NCBI GenBank assembly: GCA_002394305.1
Contig: DGTM01000054.1
Location: 6,827 to 44,754, forward strand
Source of the DNA: Prevotellaceae bacterium UBA4336
GTDB taxonomy: Bacteria > Bacteroidota > Bacteroidia > Bacteroidales > Bacteroidaceae
Length of the DNA stretch: 37,928 nt
Direction of reading: 5' to 3'
The position numbers and the translations under genes were made by a program. Position 1 is the stretch's first letter. Each line of letters opens with the position of its first letter. Of the stretch, positions 7,456 to 15,900 are shown in pieces. The notes beneath the pieces are model-generated. The model was not told the DNA's origin. It made no database searches and worked only from the letters and a program-made list of their open reading frames with translations.

Positions 7456-8253
7456 ATGATTTTTCTTAAGACAGAAGACGAGATAGAATTAATGCGAGCT
7501 GCCAACCAGCTTGTTGCCCAGACCCTGGTCGAAGTGGGGAAACATGTCAGGCCTGGTGTCACGACAAAGGAGTTGGACAAGGTAGCAGATGAGTTCATAC
7601 GCGACAACGGTGCGGTGCCTACTTTCAAGGGCTTCCCCAATCCTTGCGGTGGCACACCGTTCCCTGCGTCGATCTGCACCTCTGTCAATGAGGTTGTAGT
7701 GCATGGTGTCCCAAATGACACACCGTTAGTGGACGGAGATATTGTGTCGGTGGATTGCGGTACGCTTCTGAACGGCTTCAACGGCGACTCTTGCTACACG
7801 TTCCGTGTGGGAGAGGTGTCGGAGGAAGTAGCCCGGTTGCTTGAAGTCACGAAGCAGGCCCTCTACGAGGGAATCGCTTCTGCCCAGCAGGGCAAACGCA
7901 TAGGTGACATCGGATATGCTGTTCAGACGCTTTGCGAGTCCGGTGGCTACGGAGTCGTTCGTGAGTTCGTTGGTCATGGCATTGGTCACAAGATGCATGA
8001 GGATCCTCAGGTCCCGAACTACGGACGACGGGGAAATGGCCCGATGATTAAGAGTGGTCTCTGCATAGCGATAGAGCCCATGATAACAATGGGAAGCCCG
8101 AAAGTCTATATGACTGACGACAAGTGGACCATCAGGACTCGTGACGGAAAGCCTGCGGCACACTTCGAACATACGATTGCCGTGCACAAGGGAAAGGTAG
8201 AGATTCTGTCTTCCTTCGAAGAAATTGAGAAGAATATAGAAAAGGCAAATTAA
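7456..8253 (+). CDS. map: Methionine aminopeptidase, type I
   Basis: Removes the initiator Met from nascent proteins when the second residue is small. The 265-residue sequence has the pita-bread fold ligands for two metals: D100 in SVDCG, D111 in NGDSCYTF, H174 in GHGIGHKMHEDP, E207 in IEPM and E238 in HFEHTIAV; H83 in VVHG is the usual substrate-contact His. There is no N-terminal zinc-finger extension, so it is the short bacterial type. It lies in the secY-map-infA arrangement typical of Bacteroidetes. Confidence 0.97.
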   Translation: MIFLKTEDEIELMRAANQLVAQTLVEVGKHVRPGVTTKELDKVADEFIRDNGAVPTFKGFPNPCGGTPFPASICTSVNEVVVHGVPNDTPLVDGDIVSVDCGTLLNGFNGDSCYTFRVGEVSEEVARLLEVTKQALYEGIASAQQGKRIGDIGYAVQTLCESGGYGVVREFVGHGIGHKMHEDPQVPNYGRRGNGPMIKSGLCIAIEPMITMGSPKVYMTDDKWTIRTRDGKPAAHFEHTIAVHKGKVEILSSFEEIEKNIEKAN

Positions 8254-8262
8254 GGACAATAT

Positions 8263-8481
8263 ATGGCAAAACAAGCTGTAATAGAACAAGACGGTGTAAT
8301 AGTAGAGTCGCTCTCGAATGCTATGTTCCGCGTCGAGCTTGAGATTGGTCAGAAGATTATCTGCAATATCTCTGGCAAGATGAGGATGCATTACATCAAG
8401 ATACTCCCGGGCGACAAGGTCAAGGTTGAAATGAGTCCGTATGACCTGACGAAAGGACGTATCGTATTCAGATATAAATAA
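8263..8481 (+). CDS. infA: Translation initiation factor IF-1
   Basis: A 72-residue S1/OB-fold protein that occupies the 30S A site during initiation. The sequence MAKQAVIEQDGVIVESLSNA, MFRVELEIG, MRMHYIKILPGDKVKVEMSPYD and GRIVFRYK matches IF-1 along its whole length. It lies 9 bp after map and 10 bp before rpmJ. Confidence 0.98.
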   Translation: MAKQAVIEQDGVIVESLSNAMFRVELEIGQKIICNISGKMRMHYIKILPGDKVKVEMSPYDLTKGRIVFRYK

Positions 8482-8491
8482 AAACTAAAAT

Positions 8492-8608
8492 ATGAAAACA
8501 AGAGCTTCTTTGAAAAAGCGTACCCCCGAGTGCAAGATTGTACGTCGTAAGGGCCGTTTGTATGTTATTAACAAGAAAAACCCTAAGTACAAGATGCGTC
8601 AGGGTTAA
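8492..8608 (+). CDS. rpmJ: 50S ribosomal protein L36 (bL36), zinc-free type
   Basis: A 38-residue protein: it begins MKTRASLKKRTPECKIVRRK and ends NPKYKMRQG. It is very short but unmistakable by sequence and by position between infA and rpsM. Only one Cys (C14) remains of the C-x2-C-x12-C-x4-H zinc site of the ancestral form, so it should not bind zinc. It is a late-assembly component of the 50S subunit. Confidence 0.96.
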   Translation: MKTRASLKKRTPECKIVRRKGRLYVINKKNPKYKMRQG

Positions 8609-8638
8609 TCATTATTGCAAAATAGTAAAGAATAGTAT

Positions 8639-9019
8639 ATGGCAATTAGAATTGTTGGTGTAGATTTACCTCAGAACAAACGAGGTGAAATCGCTTTGAC
8701 CTATATTTTCGGTATAGGTCGCAGTAGCTCGGCCAAGATCCTGGAAAAGGCTGGCGTAGACAAAGACAAGAAGGTGACCGACTGGACCGATGAAGAGGCT
8801 GGTAAGATTCGTGAGATTATCGGTGCCGAGTACAAGGTAGAGGGTGACCTTCGCTCTGAGATTACAATGAACATCAAGCGTCTGATGGATATCGGCTGCT
8901 ATCGTGGTGTTCGTCATCGTAACGGGCTGCCCGTCCGTGGCCAGAGCACGAAGAATAATGCTCGTACGCGTAAGGGTAAGAAGAAGACTGTTGCAAACAA
9001 GAAAAAGGCTACTAAATAA
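8639..9019 (+). CDS. rpsM: 30S ribosomal protein S13 (uS13)
   Basis: A 126-residue head protein that contacts P-site tRNA and the 50S subunit. It begins MAIRIVGVDLPQNKRGEIALTYIFGIG, carries the helix-two-turn-helix region, and ends with the basic RGVRHRNGLPVRGQSTKNNARTRKG tail plus a Lys-rich extension. It heads the S13-S11-S4-alpha-L17 group. Confidence 0.98.
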   Translation: MAIRIVGVDLPQNKRGEIALTYIFGIGRSSSAKILEKAGVDKDKKVTDWTDEEAGKIREIIGAEYKVEGDLRSEITMNIKRLMDIGCYRGVRHRNGLPVRGQSTKNNARTRKGKKKTVANKKKATK

Positions 9020-9027
9020 TAAATGAT

Positions 9028-9417
9028 ATGGCAAAGAAAACAGTTGCTACAAAGAAAAGAGTGGTGAAGGTTGACGCAATGGGTCAGCTCCACGTACACA
9101 GCTCGTTCAACAATATCATTGTCTCTTTGGCAAACAGCGAGGGTCAGGTCATTTCCTGGTCTTCTGCAGGAAAGATGGGTTTCCGTGGCTCCAAGAAGAA
9201 CACTCCTTATGCTGCCCAGATGGCTGCTCAGGATTGTGCAAAGACGGCATACGACCTCGGCCTGCGCAAGGTGAAGGCTTATGTCAAGGGTCCTGGTAAC
9301 GGTCGCGAGTCTGCCATCCGCACCATCCATGGTGCAGGTATTGAGGTAACGGAGATTGTAGACGTTACTCCGCTTCCTCACAACGGCTGCCGCCCTCCCA
9401 AAAGAAGAAGAGTTTAA
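9028..9417 (+). CDS. rpsK: 30S ribosomal protein S11 (uS11)
   Basis: A 129-residue platform protein near the E-site mRNA. It shows GQLHVHSSFNNIIVSL, SWSSAGKMGFRGSKKNTPYAAQ, VKGPGNGRESAIR and the C-terminal DVTPLPHNGCRPPKRRRV, all diagnostic for S11. Length is normal and it follows rpsM by 8 bp. Confidence 0.98.
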   Translation: MAKKTVATKKRVVKVDAMGQLHVHSSFNNIIVSLANSEGQVISWSSAGKMGFRGSKKNTPYAAQMAAQDCAKTAYDLGLRKVKAYVKGPGNGRESAIRTIHGAGIEVTEIVDVTPLPHNGCRPPKRRRV

Positions 9418-9456
9418 TAATGATACCCGTAGGACAAACATTAATAATAAGATAAT

Positions 9457-10062
9457 ATGGCAAGATATACAGGACCTAAGTCAAGGATAGACCGCCGCTT
9501 CGGCGAGGCTATCTTGGGTAACCCCAAAGTACAGGCTAAGCGTAACTTCCCTCCCGGCCAGCACGGCAACAACCGTCGTCGCAAGACTTCCGAGTATGGT
9601 GTCATGCTTGCAGAGAAGCAGAAGGCAAAGTACACCTATGGTGTGCTGGAAAAGCAGTTCCGTAACATGTTCGACAAGGCAGCCCGTACCAGTGGTATTA
9701 CCGGTGAGATTCTCCTTCAGAACCTCGAGAGCCGTCTTGACAACATTGTTTACCGTCTGGGCATTGCACCTACCCGCCGTGCTGCACGTCAGCTTGTCAA
9801 CCACAAGCACATCGTTGTAGACGGTAAGGTGGTCGGCATCCCCTCTTACAGCGTAAAGCCTGGCCAGATCGTTGGTGTTCGCGAGCGCAGCAAGAGCCTT
9901 GAGGTAGTGCAGAATGCACTGGCAGGCTTCAACCACGCCAAGTATCCTTGGATAGAGTGGGACGAGAGCCAGAAGGCTGGCAAGTATCTTCACAAGCCCG
10001 ACCGTGCCGACATCCCCGAGACCATAAAGGAGCAGTTGATTGTTGAGTTGTACTCTAAATAA
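9457..10062 (+). CDS. rpsD: 30S ribosomal protein S4 (uS4), zinc-free form
   Basis: A 201-residue primary 16S binder and assembly nucleator. The N-terminus MARYTGPKSRIDRRFGEAI lacks the cysteines of zinc-binding S4, so it is the C-minus form. The S4 RNA-binding domain is around residues 91-155 (ESRLDNIVYRLG, RRAARQLVNHKHIVVDGKVV). In E. coli S4 also represses the alpha operon; no such site was recognised here. Confidence 0.98.
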   Translation: MARYTGPKSRIDRRFGEAILGNPKVQAKRNFPPGQHGNNRRRKTSEYGVMLAEKQKAKYTYGVLEKQFRNMFDKAARTSGITGEILLQNLESRLDNIVYRLGIAPTRRAARQLVNHKHIVVDGKVVGIPSYSVKPGQIVGVRERSKSLEVVQNALAGFNHAKYPWIEWDESQKAGKYLHKPDRADIPETIKEQLIVELYSK

Positions 10063-10071
10063 TTAGTAAGA

Positions 10072-11064
10072 ATGGCGATATTAGCATTTCAAAAACCCGA
10101 TAAAGTTATAATGTTGGAGGCGGACGACAAGTTCGGTAAGTTTGAGTTCCGCCCCTTGGAAGGTGGTTTTGGTACTACCATTGGTAATGCTTTGCGCCGC
10201 ATCCTTCTGTCTTCTCTTGATGGCTTCGCTATCAACACCGTGTCTATCTCCGGCGTCGAGCATGAGTTTGCCACTGTGCCTGGGGTTAAGGAAGATGTCA
10301 CCAACATTATACTGAACCTGAAGCAGGTAAGATTCAAGCAGATTGTAGAAGATTTCGAAACGGAAAAGGTCGCCATTACGGTCGAGAACACAACGGAGTT
10401 CCGCGCCGGCGACTTCAACAAGTACCTCGCTGGCTTCGAGGTCCTCAACCCTGAACTGGTGATTTGTCACCTGGATGCCAAGGCCTCCATCCACATGGAG
10501 ATCAACATCAACAAGGGCAGAGGCTACGTTCCTGCCGACGAGAACCGTCCTTTCTGCACTGATGTGAACGTCATACCTATTGATTCAATCTACACACCTA
10601 TCAGGAATGTCAAGTATGCCGTAGAGAACTTCCGCGTAGAGCAGAAGACCGACTACGAGAAGCTCGTACTTGAGATTACCACTGATGGTTCCATTCACCC
10701 GAAGGACGCGCTCAAGGAAGCTGCCCGCATCCTCATTCATCACTTCATGTTGTTCTCCGACGAGAAGATTACGCTCGAGAACAACGAGCTGGATGTCAAC
10801 GAGGAATTCGACGAGGAGGTTCTGCACATGCGCCAGCTCCTGAAGACCAAGCTCGTGGATATGGACTTGTCCGTACGTGCCCTGAACTGCCTCAAGGCAG
10901 CCGACGTCGAGACCCTCGGCGACCTGGTACAGTACAACAAGACCGACCTGCTCAAGTTCAGGAACTTCGGTAAGAAATCGCTCACGGAGCTTGATGATTT
11001 GCTCGAGAGTCTGAATCTGTCGTTTGGAACCGATATTTCTAAGTATAAATTAGATAAAGAATAA
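10072..11064 (+). CDS. rpoA: DNA-directed RNA polymerase alpha subunit
   Basis: The 330-residue alpha subunit dimerises to nucleate RNA polymerase assembly. The N-terminal domain (about 1-230) has LEGGFGTTIGNALRRILLSSL and GRGYVPADENR; the C-terminal domain (about 255-325) has VRALNCLKAADVETLGDLV and LLKFRNFGKKSLTELDDLL, the DNA and activator contact region. Position between rpsD and rplQ is universal in this operon. Confidence 0.98.
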   Translation: MAILAFQKPDKVIMLEADDKFGKFEFRPLEGGFGTTIGNALRRILLSSLDGFAINTVSISGVEHEFATVPGVKEDVTNIILNLKQVRFKQIVEDFETEKVAITVENTTEFRAGDFNKYLAGFEVLNPELVICHLDAKASIHMEININKGRGYVPADENRPFCTDVNVIPIDSIYTPIRNVKYAVENFRVEQKTDYEKLVLEITTDGSIHPKDALKEAARILIHHFMLFSDEKITLENNELDVNEEFDEEVLHMRQLLKTKLVDMDLSVRALNCLKAADVETLGDLVQYNKTDLLKFRNFGKKSLTELDDLLESLNLSFGTDISKYKLDKE

Positions 11065-11069
11065 AGAAA

Positions 11070-11567
11070 ATGAGACATAATAAGAAATTCAATCATCTGG
11101 GCCGTACTGCATCCCACAGAAGCGCTATGTTGAGCAACATGGCTATCTCTCTGATCATGCACAAAAGAATCACTACGACCCTGGCCAAGGCAAAAGCCTT
11201 GAAGAAGTACGTAGAGCCCCTCATCACCAAATCGAAGGAGGACACTACCAACTCACGTCGCGTTGTCTTCAGCTATCTGCAGGACAAGCACGCCATCACC
11301 GAGCTGTTCACCACCATCTCGAAGGCCGTTGCCGATCGTCCCGGTGGCTACACCCGCATCATCAAGACCGGCTTCCGTGCCGGCGATGCTGCCCCCATGT
11401 GTTTCATCGAGCTCGTTGACTTCGACGAGAACATGGCAAAGACAGCCAAGAAGGCAAAGCGTACGCGTCGCTCTTCGAAGAAGGCATCTGCTCCCGCAGA
11501 GGTAGCCGAGGCTCCCGCCGCAGAAGCCGCAGAGACTGCAGCTGCTGAGGAAACAAAAGCCGAATAA
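11070..11567 (+). CDS. rplQ: 50S ribosomal protein L17 (bL17) with Ala/Glu-rich tail
   Basis: The last gene of the ribosomal operon encodes 165 residues. The L17 core, about 1-120, starts MRHNKKFNHLGRTASHRSAM and includes KRITTTLAKAKALKKYVEPLI and GGYTRIIKTGFRAGDAAPM. A basic linker (KKAKRTRRSSKK) leads to an acidic Ala/Glu-rich tail of about 30 residues that many other phyla lack. An intrinsic terminator follows 18 bp after the stop. Confidence 0.97.
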   Translation: MRHNKKFNHLGRTASHRSAMLSNMAISLIMHKRITTTLAKAKALKKYVEPLITKSKEDTTNSRRVVFSYLQDKHAITELFTTISKAVADRPGGYTRIIKTGFRAGDAAPMCFIELVDFDENMAKTAKKAKRTRRSSKKASAPAEVAEAPAAEAAETAAAEETKAE

Positions 11568-11585
11568 TTCTAAATTGCAATAATG

Positions 11586-11622
11586 AAGCCGCTTCGTCCG
11601 TGAAGGATGGAGCGGCTTTTTT
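11586..11622 (+). terminator. Rho-independent terminator of the ribosomal operon
   Basis: Inverted repeat AAGCCGCT / AGCGGCTT with an inner TCC/GGA pairing, followed by a run of six T. It lies just after rplQ and is the only strong terminator seen in the first 11.6 kb. Confidence 0.9.
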
Positions 11623-11639
11623 GTGTCAAGTGTGTTTCT

Positions 11640-11771
11640 GGAAGCTCCGTGCTCTTATTTTGGAAGCGCTAGGCTCTTATTTCGGAAGCACTGGGCTCTT
11701 ATTCCGGAAGCGCCGTGCTCTTATTTAATAACCGCTGTGCTCTTATCGCGGAATCGCTGGGCTCTTGTTGG
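11640..11771 (+). repeat. 22-bp tandem repeat array, 6 units
   Basis: Six head-to-tail 22-bp units start at 11640, 11662, 11684, 11706, 11728 and 11750. Each has the shape GGAAGCGCTNGGCTCTTATTTC with an invariant GCTCTT core; units 5 and 6 are more diverged. There are no unique spacers, so it is not a CRISPR. Twenty-two is not a multiple of 3 and the overlapping 60-residue ORF is not credible. The same motif, on the same strand, starts again at 37852. Confidence 0.9.
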
Positions 11772-11888
11772 TATTATCTCTGAGATATCATCATATAAGT
11801 GGTAGTCACCCAGTGTGTATCCCCGAGTTCTTGTTTCCTCGTCCGAGTGTGACTGTTCATACGGTGAGCAATTTTTCTCGTGAGTTTC

Positions 11889-11919
11889 TTTGCCGATTCA
11901 AAAAAAATAAGTAACTTTG
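11889..11919 (+). promoter_or_regulatory. Canonical Bacteroidales promoter
   Basis: TTTG at 11889-11892, a 19-bp spacer, and TAACTTTG at 11912-11919 match the -33/-7 consensus of Bacteroidales sigma-ABfr promoters. Expected transcription start is near 11926. The next firm gene (LytTR) begins 350 bp downstream, so it drives either a long leader or a separate small transcript. Confidence 0.75.
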
Positions 11920-11982
11920 TACCGCCATGTGGACCTAATCTGCAGACACATTCACAGACGTGTCTCACAGTAGCCAGCCACA

Positions 11983-12114
11983 ATGGACAAGAGAGCGTTC
12001 CGCGCTTTCATCCTTTATATCGAAATCGCCAATTTCACTGCAGAAGGATGGATGCTGAGGCAGCGCCCCTGTTATGCTTCGTATGCATACGGCTCCCACG
12101 CCGTTGTGCTATAG
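11983..12114 (+). CDS. Possible 43-residue small protein in the LytTR leader
   Basis: A short open frame begins MDKRAFRAFILYIEIANFTA and ends at a TAG inside the hairpin at 12095-12129. It starts about 57 nt after the predicted transcription start of the canonical promoter at 11889-11919. No family is recognised, there is no Shine-Dalgarno, and a frame of this length can occur by chance. It could be a leader peptide whose translation affects the hairpin, or not a gene at all. Apart from this frame and the hairpin, 11780-12278 shows no gene. Confidence 0.2.
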   Translation: MDKRAFRAFILYIEIANFTAEGWMLRQRPCYASYAYGSHAVVL

Positions 12115-12129
12115 CATATACGGCGTGGG
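12095..12129 (+). other. Strong hairpin in the LytTR upstream region
   Basis: CCCACGCCGT at 12095-12104 pairs perfectly with ACGGCGTGGG at 12120-12129 around a 15-nt loop that itself contains the palindrome GCTATAGC. No T-run follows (GGATGTTGTTTCC), so it is not a typical terminator. It may be a structured leader element or the remains of one. Confidence 0.55.
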
Positions 12130-12278
12130 GGATGTTGTTTCCATTTCATTTCTGCAATGGTGTTTGGCGATACCAGATATAAGATGAGACAGGACAAATC
12201 CCTACGCTTTTCTTGTATCAGATAAAGAAAAATGTTTTGTCATAGGGGAGATGGCGAATGTAACTACGGAACAAAAGC

Positions 12279-12632
12279 ATGGTATCTACGGAAAAAGTTA
12301 ACATTACGTCTTATGACGAGATTTACTTGATTGCCCCAGGTGACATACTCTTTGTCAGGTCGGACGACCATTATTGCCAGATTACTTATCATTCTGGCCT
12401 TTCCTTTATGTTGCCTCAGGGCCTGGGGCAGATTGACGAGACGTTCCAGTCACTGGGATTTGATTTTCTGAGGCGTTTTGGGCGGAGATACATCATCAAT
12501 GTGAACCATATTGTTTATGCAAGCACGACAAAGCAAGTACTTGTTCTGGGCGATGCGTCCGGGAAGAGGTACAACCTGAAGATCTCCAAGCCTGTCCTGC
12601 GAGAGTTCATCGAACAAAACAGAATAAGCTGA
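12279..12632 (+). CDS. Stand-alone LytTR DNA-binding regulator
   Basis: A 117-residue protein that is essentially one LytTR (AlgR/AgrA-type) DNA-binding domain without a receiver domain. Matching features are the opening strand EIYLIAPGDILFVRSDDHYCQI, the middle LGQIDETFQSLGFDFLRRFGRRYIINVNHIVYA, and the end LKISKPVLREFIEQN. In-frame stops lie just upstream of 12279, which fixes the start. With no receiver or membrane part its activity must be controlled by expression level or a partner. It stands next to, and codirectional with, a large surface lipoprotein gene, and direct repeats flank the promoter between them, so that gene is a plausible target (inference). Confidence 0.88.
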   Translation: MVSTEKVNITSYDEIYLIAPGDILFVRSDDHYCQITYHSGLSFMLPQGLGQIDETFQSLGFDFLRRFGRRYIINVNHIVYASTTKQVLVLGDASGKRYNLKISKPVLREFIEQNRIS

Positions 12633-12696
12633 AATTAGACCATATTCGAAACGTCCCAAGCAAATTCACGATTATTATGGGGTGTTTCGCGTTTTT

Positions 12697-12765
12697 ACGT
12701 ATAACTTCTAAGCGACGTTTCCCTGTTTGTCTGTATTTTTGCATCGAAAATTACGTTATAACTTC
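12697..12765 (+). promoter_or_regulatory. Direct-repeat pair flanking a promoter, candidate LytTR operator
   Basis: ACGTATAACTTC at 12697-12708 and ACGTTATAACTTC at 12753-12765 are near-identical direct repeats 56 bp apart. Between them lies TATTTTTG (12734-12741), a match to the -7 box, with no TTTG at the proper -33 distance. The layout suggests a regulated promoter for the lipoprotein gene at 12920 with a leader of about 170 nt. LytTR domains characteristically bind pairs of direct repeats; the link is inferred from proximity. Confidence 0.45.
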
Positions 12766-12919
12766 ATTGAAGCACAATGTTACATTATTTAAAAATGTAG
12801 AAGGAAGGCGTGCAGACACGAAATAGATTAGTACAACACAAAAGAGCGAAACGAAAACAACAACCAGAACAAATGATTGTAGGACAATAACATATAAACC
12901 AGTTAAACTAAAAAAGAGT

Positions 12920-15900
12920 ATGAAAAAGAAAGTAATCAGTGCAGTTTTGTTCGGGGCACTCGTTTTTGCCTCGACAAACACATTTGTTTCCTGCAAGGAC
13001 TACGATGACTCGCACCTTGTGGAACAGATTAACGAGGAGAAGGCCAAATCGGCCTCATTACAGGGAGAACTTGAATCCATAAAGCAATCCTTGGAAGCTG
13101 AATTGAAGGAAGCCCGGTCGAGCTACAACACACAACTCGCTGAGGCAAGGACCGCGCTCGAGAATGCTGTCAGTCAGAAGGAAGATGCTTCTGTCGTGGC
13201 TGCATTGGCAAATCGTATCGTGTCGCTCGAGGAAGGGTTGGCAGCCGCCAACGCCACTCTTGGGAATCAGATTGAGACCTGCAGCAATGCCCTTAAGAGT
13301 CTTCAGGAAGCAGTGGCAAACAATGCTACCGTGGCACAGCTCAACGCTGTCCAGGCAAAGGCTGCCTCCGACCTTGCTGCTCTCAGCGGCAATGTGGACA
13401 GGTTTGCCGATCAGCTCAACAAACTCTCCGCAGAGACAGGTGAAAGCATAGCCAGCATACTCCTCGACCTTGCAGCACTTCAGGCCAAGGATGCTGAACT
13501 TCAGGCCAAGGATGCTGAGCTGGCAAACAGGGATGCAGAGCTGGCAGCCAAGGATGCAGAGCTGGCAGCCAAGGATGTCGAAATCCTCGCTCAGGTCAAC
13601 AACAACTATCAGGCATTACTCACGGCCATTGCCAACGCCAAGTCAGAGGCAGGCACTGAGGCCAGTGCCAAGATAAGCCAGGAAGAGGCCGCCCGTATCG
13701 CCGCCGTCAGCGACTTGAAGTCTCAGATAGAAGCTCTCCAGGCATTCCAGGCTTCCATCCAGAGTGCCAACTTCCAGCAGCAGATAAACGACCTCAGTGC
13801 TGCACTGGGTTCCTTCAAGTCAAATGTGGACGCTCTTGACATCGAAGGTAGGTTCTCTTCCATCAGTCAGGACATCCAGACCCTGACCGGTGACATTGCG
13901 AAGCTGACCGACAGAATTGCCGCCAACGAACTCAGCATACAGAACCTGCGGACTGAGCTCGCAACCGTCAGTGACAACCTGACAGCCCTCAATGGTCAGC
14001 TCAATACGTTGGCAGTACTCATCGAGAAGTCCCTTTCCAGCCTTGTGTTCAAGCCCTCTCAGTATATCTACGGCTTTGGCACAATCAATGTACAGAGCTT
14101 CAGCGGCTGCATGCAGCTAAAGGAAAGTTCCGTGTCCGATGCAACCTACGGTATTAATGGCGTTATCAAGGAATACACTGTTTCCACGGTTGCTTCTACC
14201 TGGGCACCTTCTGCACATGCCAGGTATCACATGAACCCCAGCACTGCCGACAAGGATAAGTATGATTTCAGCTTTGTCGACGTGGAGACACAGAATGCCT
14301 TGACGCGAGCCAATGATACGAAGTCCATCGGAGCAACAGCAGGCACTGTCGTTGCTGAAAACGGCCTTCTGGATGTTGAGCTCAAGATAGCCTATCCCGA
14401 AAACCTCAATGATGCGGTCACACAGACGGATGGCACAAGCAGCTATGCCTGGGTGAGCACACTGGCTCTGCAGGCTACGGAGAAGAATACCGAGAAGACG
14501 GTCACTTCCGACTATGCCCTCGTCGTTCCCAGCTACTACGGCAATCTTTGCCTCGCAAACAATCAGGCCAATCCCGCCGACCACCTGAGCGGTGACAATA
14601 AGTCCAACCACATCCGCACTTCGGCTCTTGCCACCATCATGGATGCTGCCAATACGTTTGAGGTTCCCTACAACGGCACGCTCGACCTGTCTCAGTACAT
14701 TGAAACACACTACGGCGTTTCTTCCACCGCCACGGGCACAAAGGTAGGCGACAAGGCCTTCACCGAGGCTGAGTTCGCTTCCTCCGGCCTGAAGTACAGT
14801 TATTCGCTCGTAGATTACAAGACAGCAACCCGTGAGAACCAGGCTTCCATCGCAGAGATTGACGAAGCTGGCGTGACGAAGGTAGTGGATCAGGATGCCA
14901 AGTACATCGGCGAGACCTATGTGGTACGTGTCCTCCTTCAGGATGGCAACAACAAGAATCTGGCAGTAGGCTATGTCAAGATTCTTGTGGTAGACCAAGG
15001 CGCTGAGGCTGCCACCGTAACAGCCGGTATTGCTCTCAACTGCGACGACCCGACCCAGTCTGTCGTTGCTATGAGCGAATTCGTCGACCAGTTCAAAGAA
15101 AGCTACAGCAGTTCTCTGACTATTGCCGACTTCAAGGGCACAAAGTATCTTCTCGACAATGTTGTCTACTCTTCGAATGGCACCAATCCAACCCTCTTCG
15201 GCAAAGGACAGTTCTTGATTTCTGGCGATGACCTCGTTCTCAGCCTGACGTCTGCAGAAGCGAAGGAATTGTATTATGCAAATAATGTCGTCGTACCACA
15301 GACCATAAAGGTTTATGCTAAGTTCACACATCAGGCAGACGGCTATAGCGACCTGTGGGTAGAATACATCATCGACAAGGACAAGATAATCTATGCCCGT
15401 GGCACCTTCGCTGATGCAGATAAGATTGTGGCATACTGGTATGAAAAGGACAGCAGAGTCGGCGCTTCTGCCGGCAAGTACGACGAGATTCACGCCAATG
15501 CATCCTTGCCCGATGACACCAAAACTCCCGACTTCAACTTCAATGTGCTGAACACGTTCCGCGGACAAAAGGCCCACATTACGGGCATCAACGATGTGCT
15601 CACCAACTACACGGCCGACCCCTATGCTGACCTGACTGTTGCAAACAGCGACTTCAACAAGCGTATTGTCAGCGGAACGAGCGGCAATAGGTATCAGCTT
15701 GTCGTGAAAGATAACAAGACGCTTTCCGCTTATCTGGTAGGCGATGACACAGAGACCACCCAGGACATCGTCATCCTCTCTGGCAGCTACTTCGGCTTAG
15801 CCAGCTATCAGACTTCGGCTTATGCCAAGGACATCCTGAACTTTGCTTCGCACAAGGAACTTGCGGCCGAACAGACGTTTGCCGTGGAGATACAGATGGA

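Noticed and set aside
11640..11771. CRISPR array
   Set aside because: Repeats are directly adjacent without unique spacers, and no cas gene is present.
11623..11805. 60-residue open frame over the 22-bp array
   Set aside because: It consists of the repeat read in changing frames (22 is not a multiple of 3), with no start signal and no family resemblance.
12180..12250. A promoter directly upstream of the LytTR gene
   Set aside because: TGTTTTG near 12235 lacks the TA of the -7 consensus and has no -33 partner.
14117..15577. 486-residue - strand frame inside the surface lipoprotein gene
   Set aside because: Antisense shadow with no start signal, while the + strand gene has a signal peptide, lipobox and a continuous 1166-residue frame.
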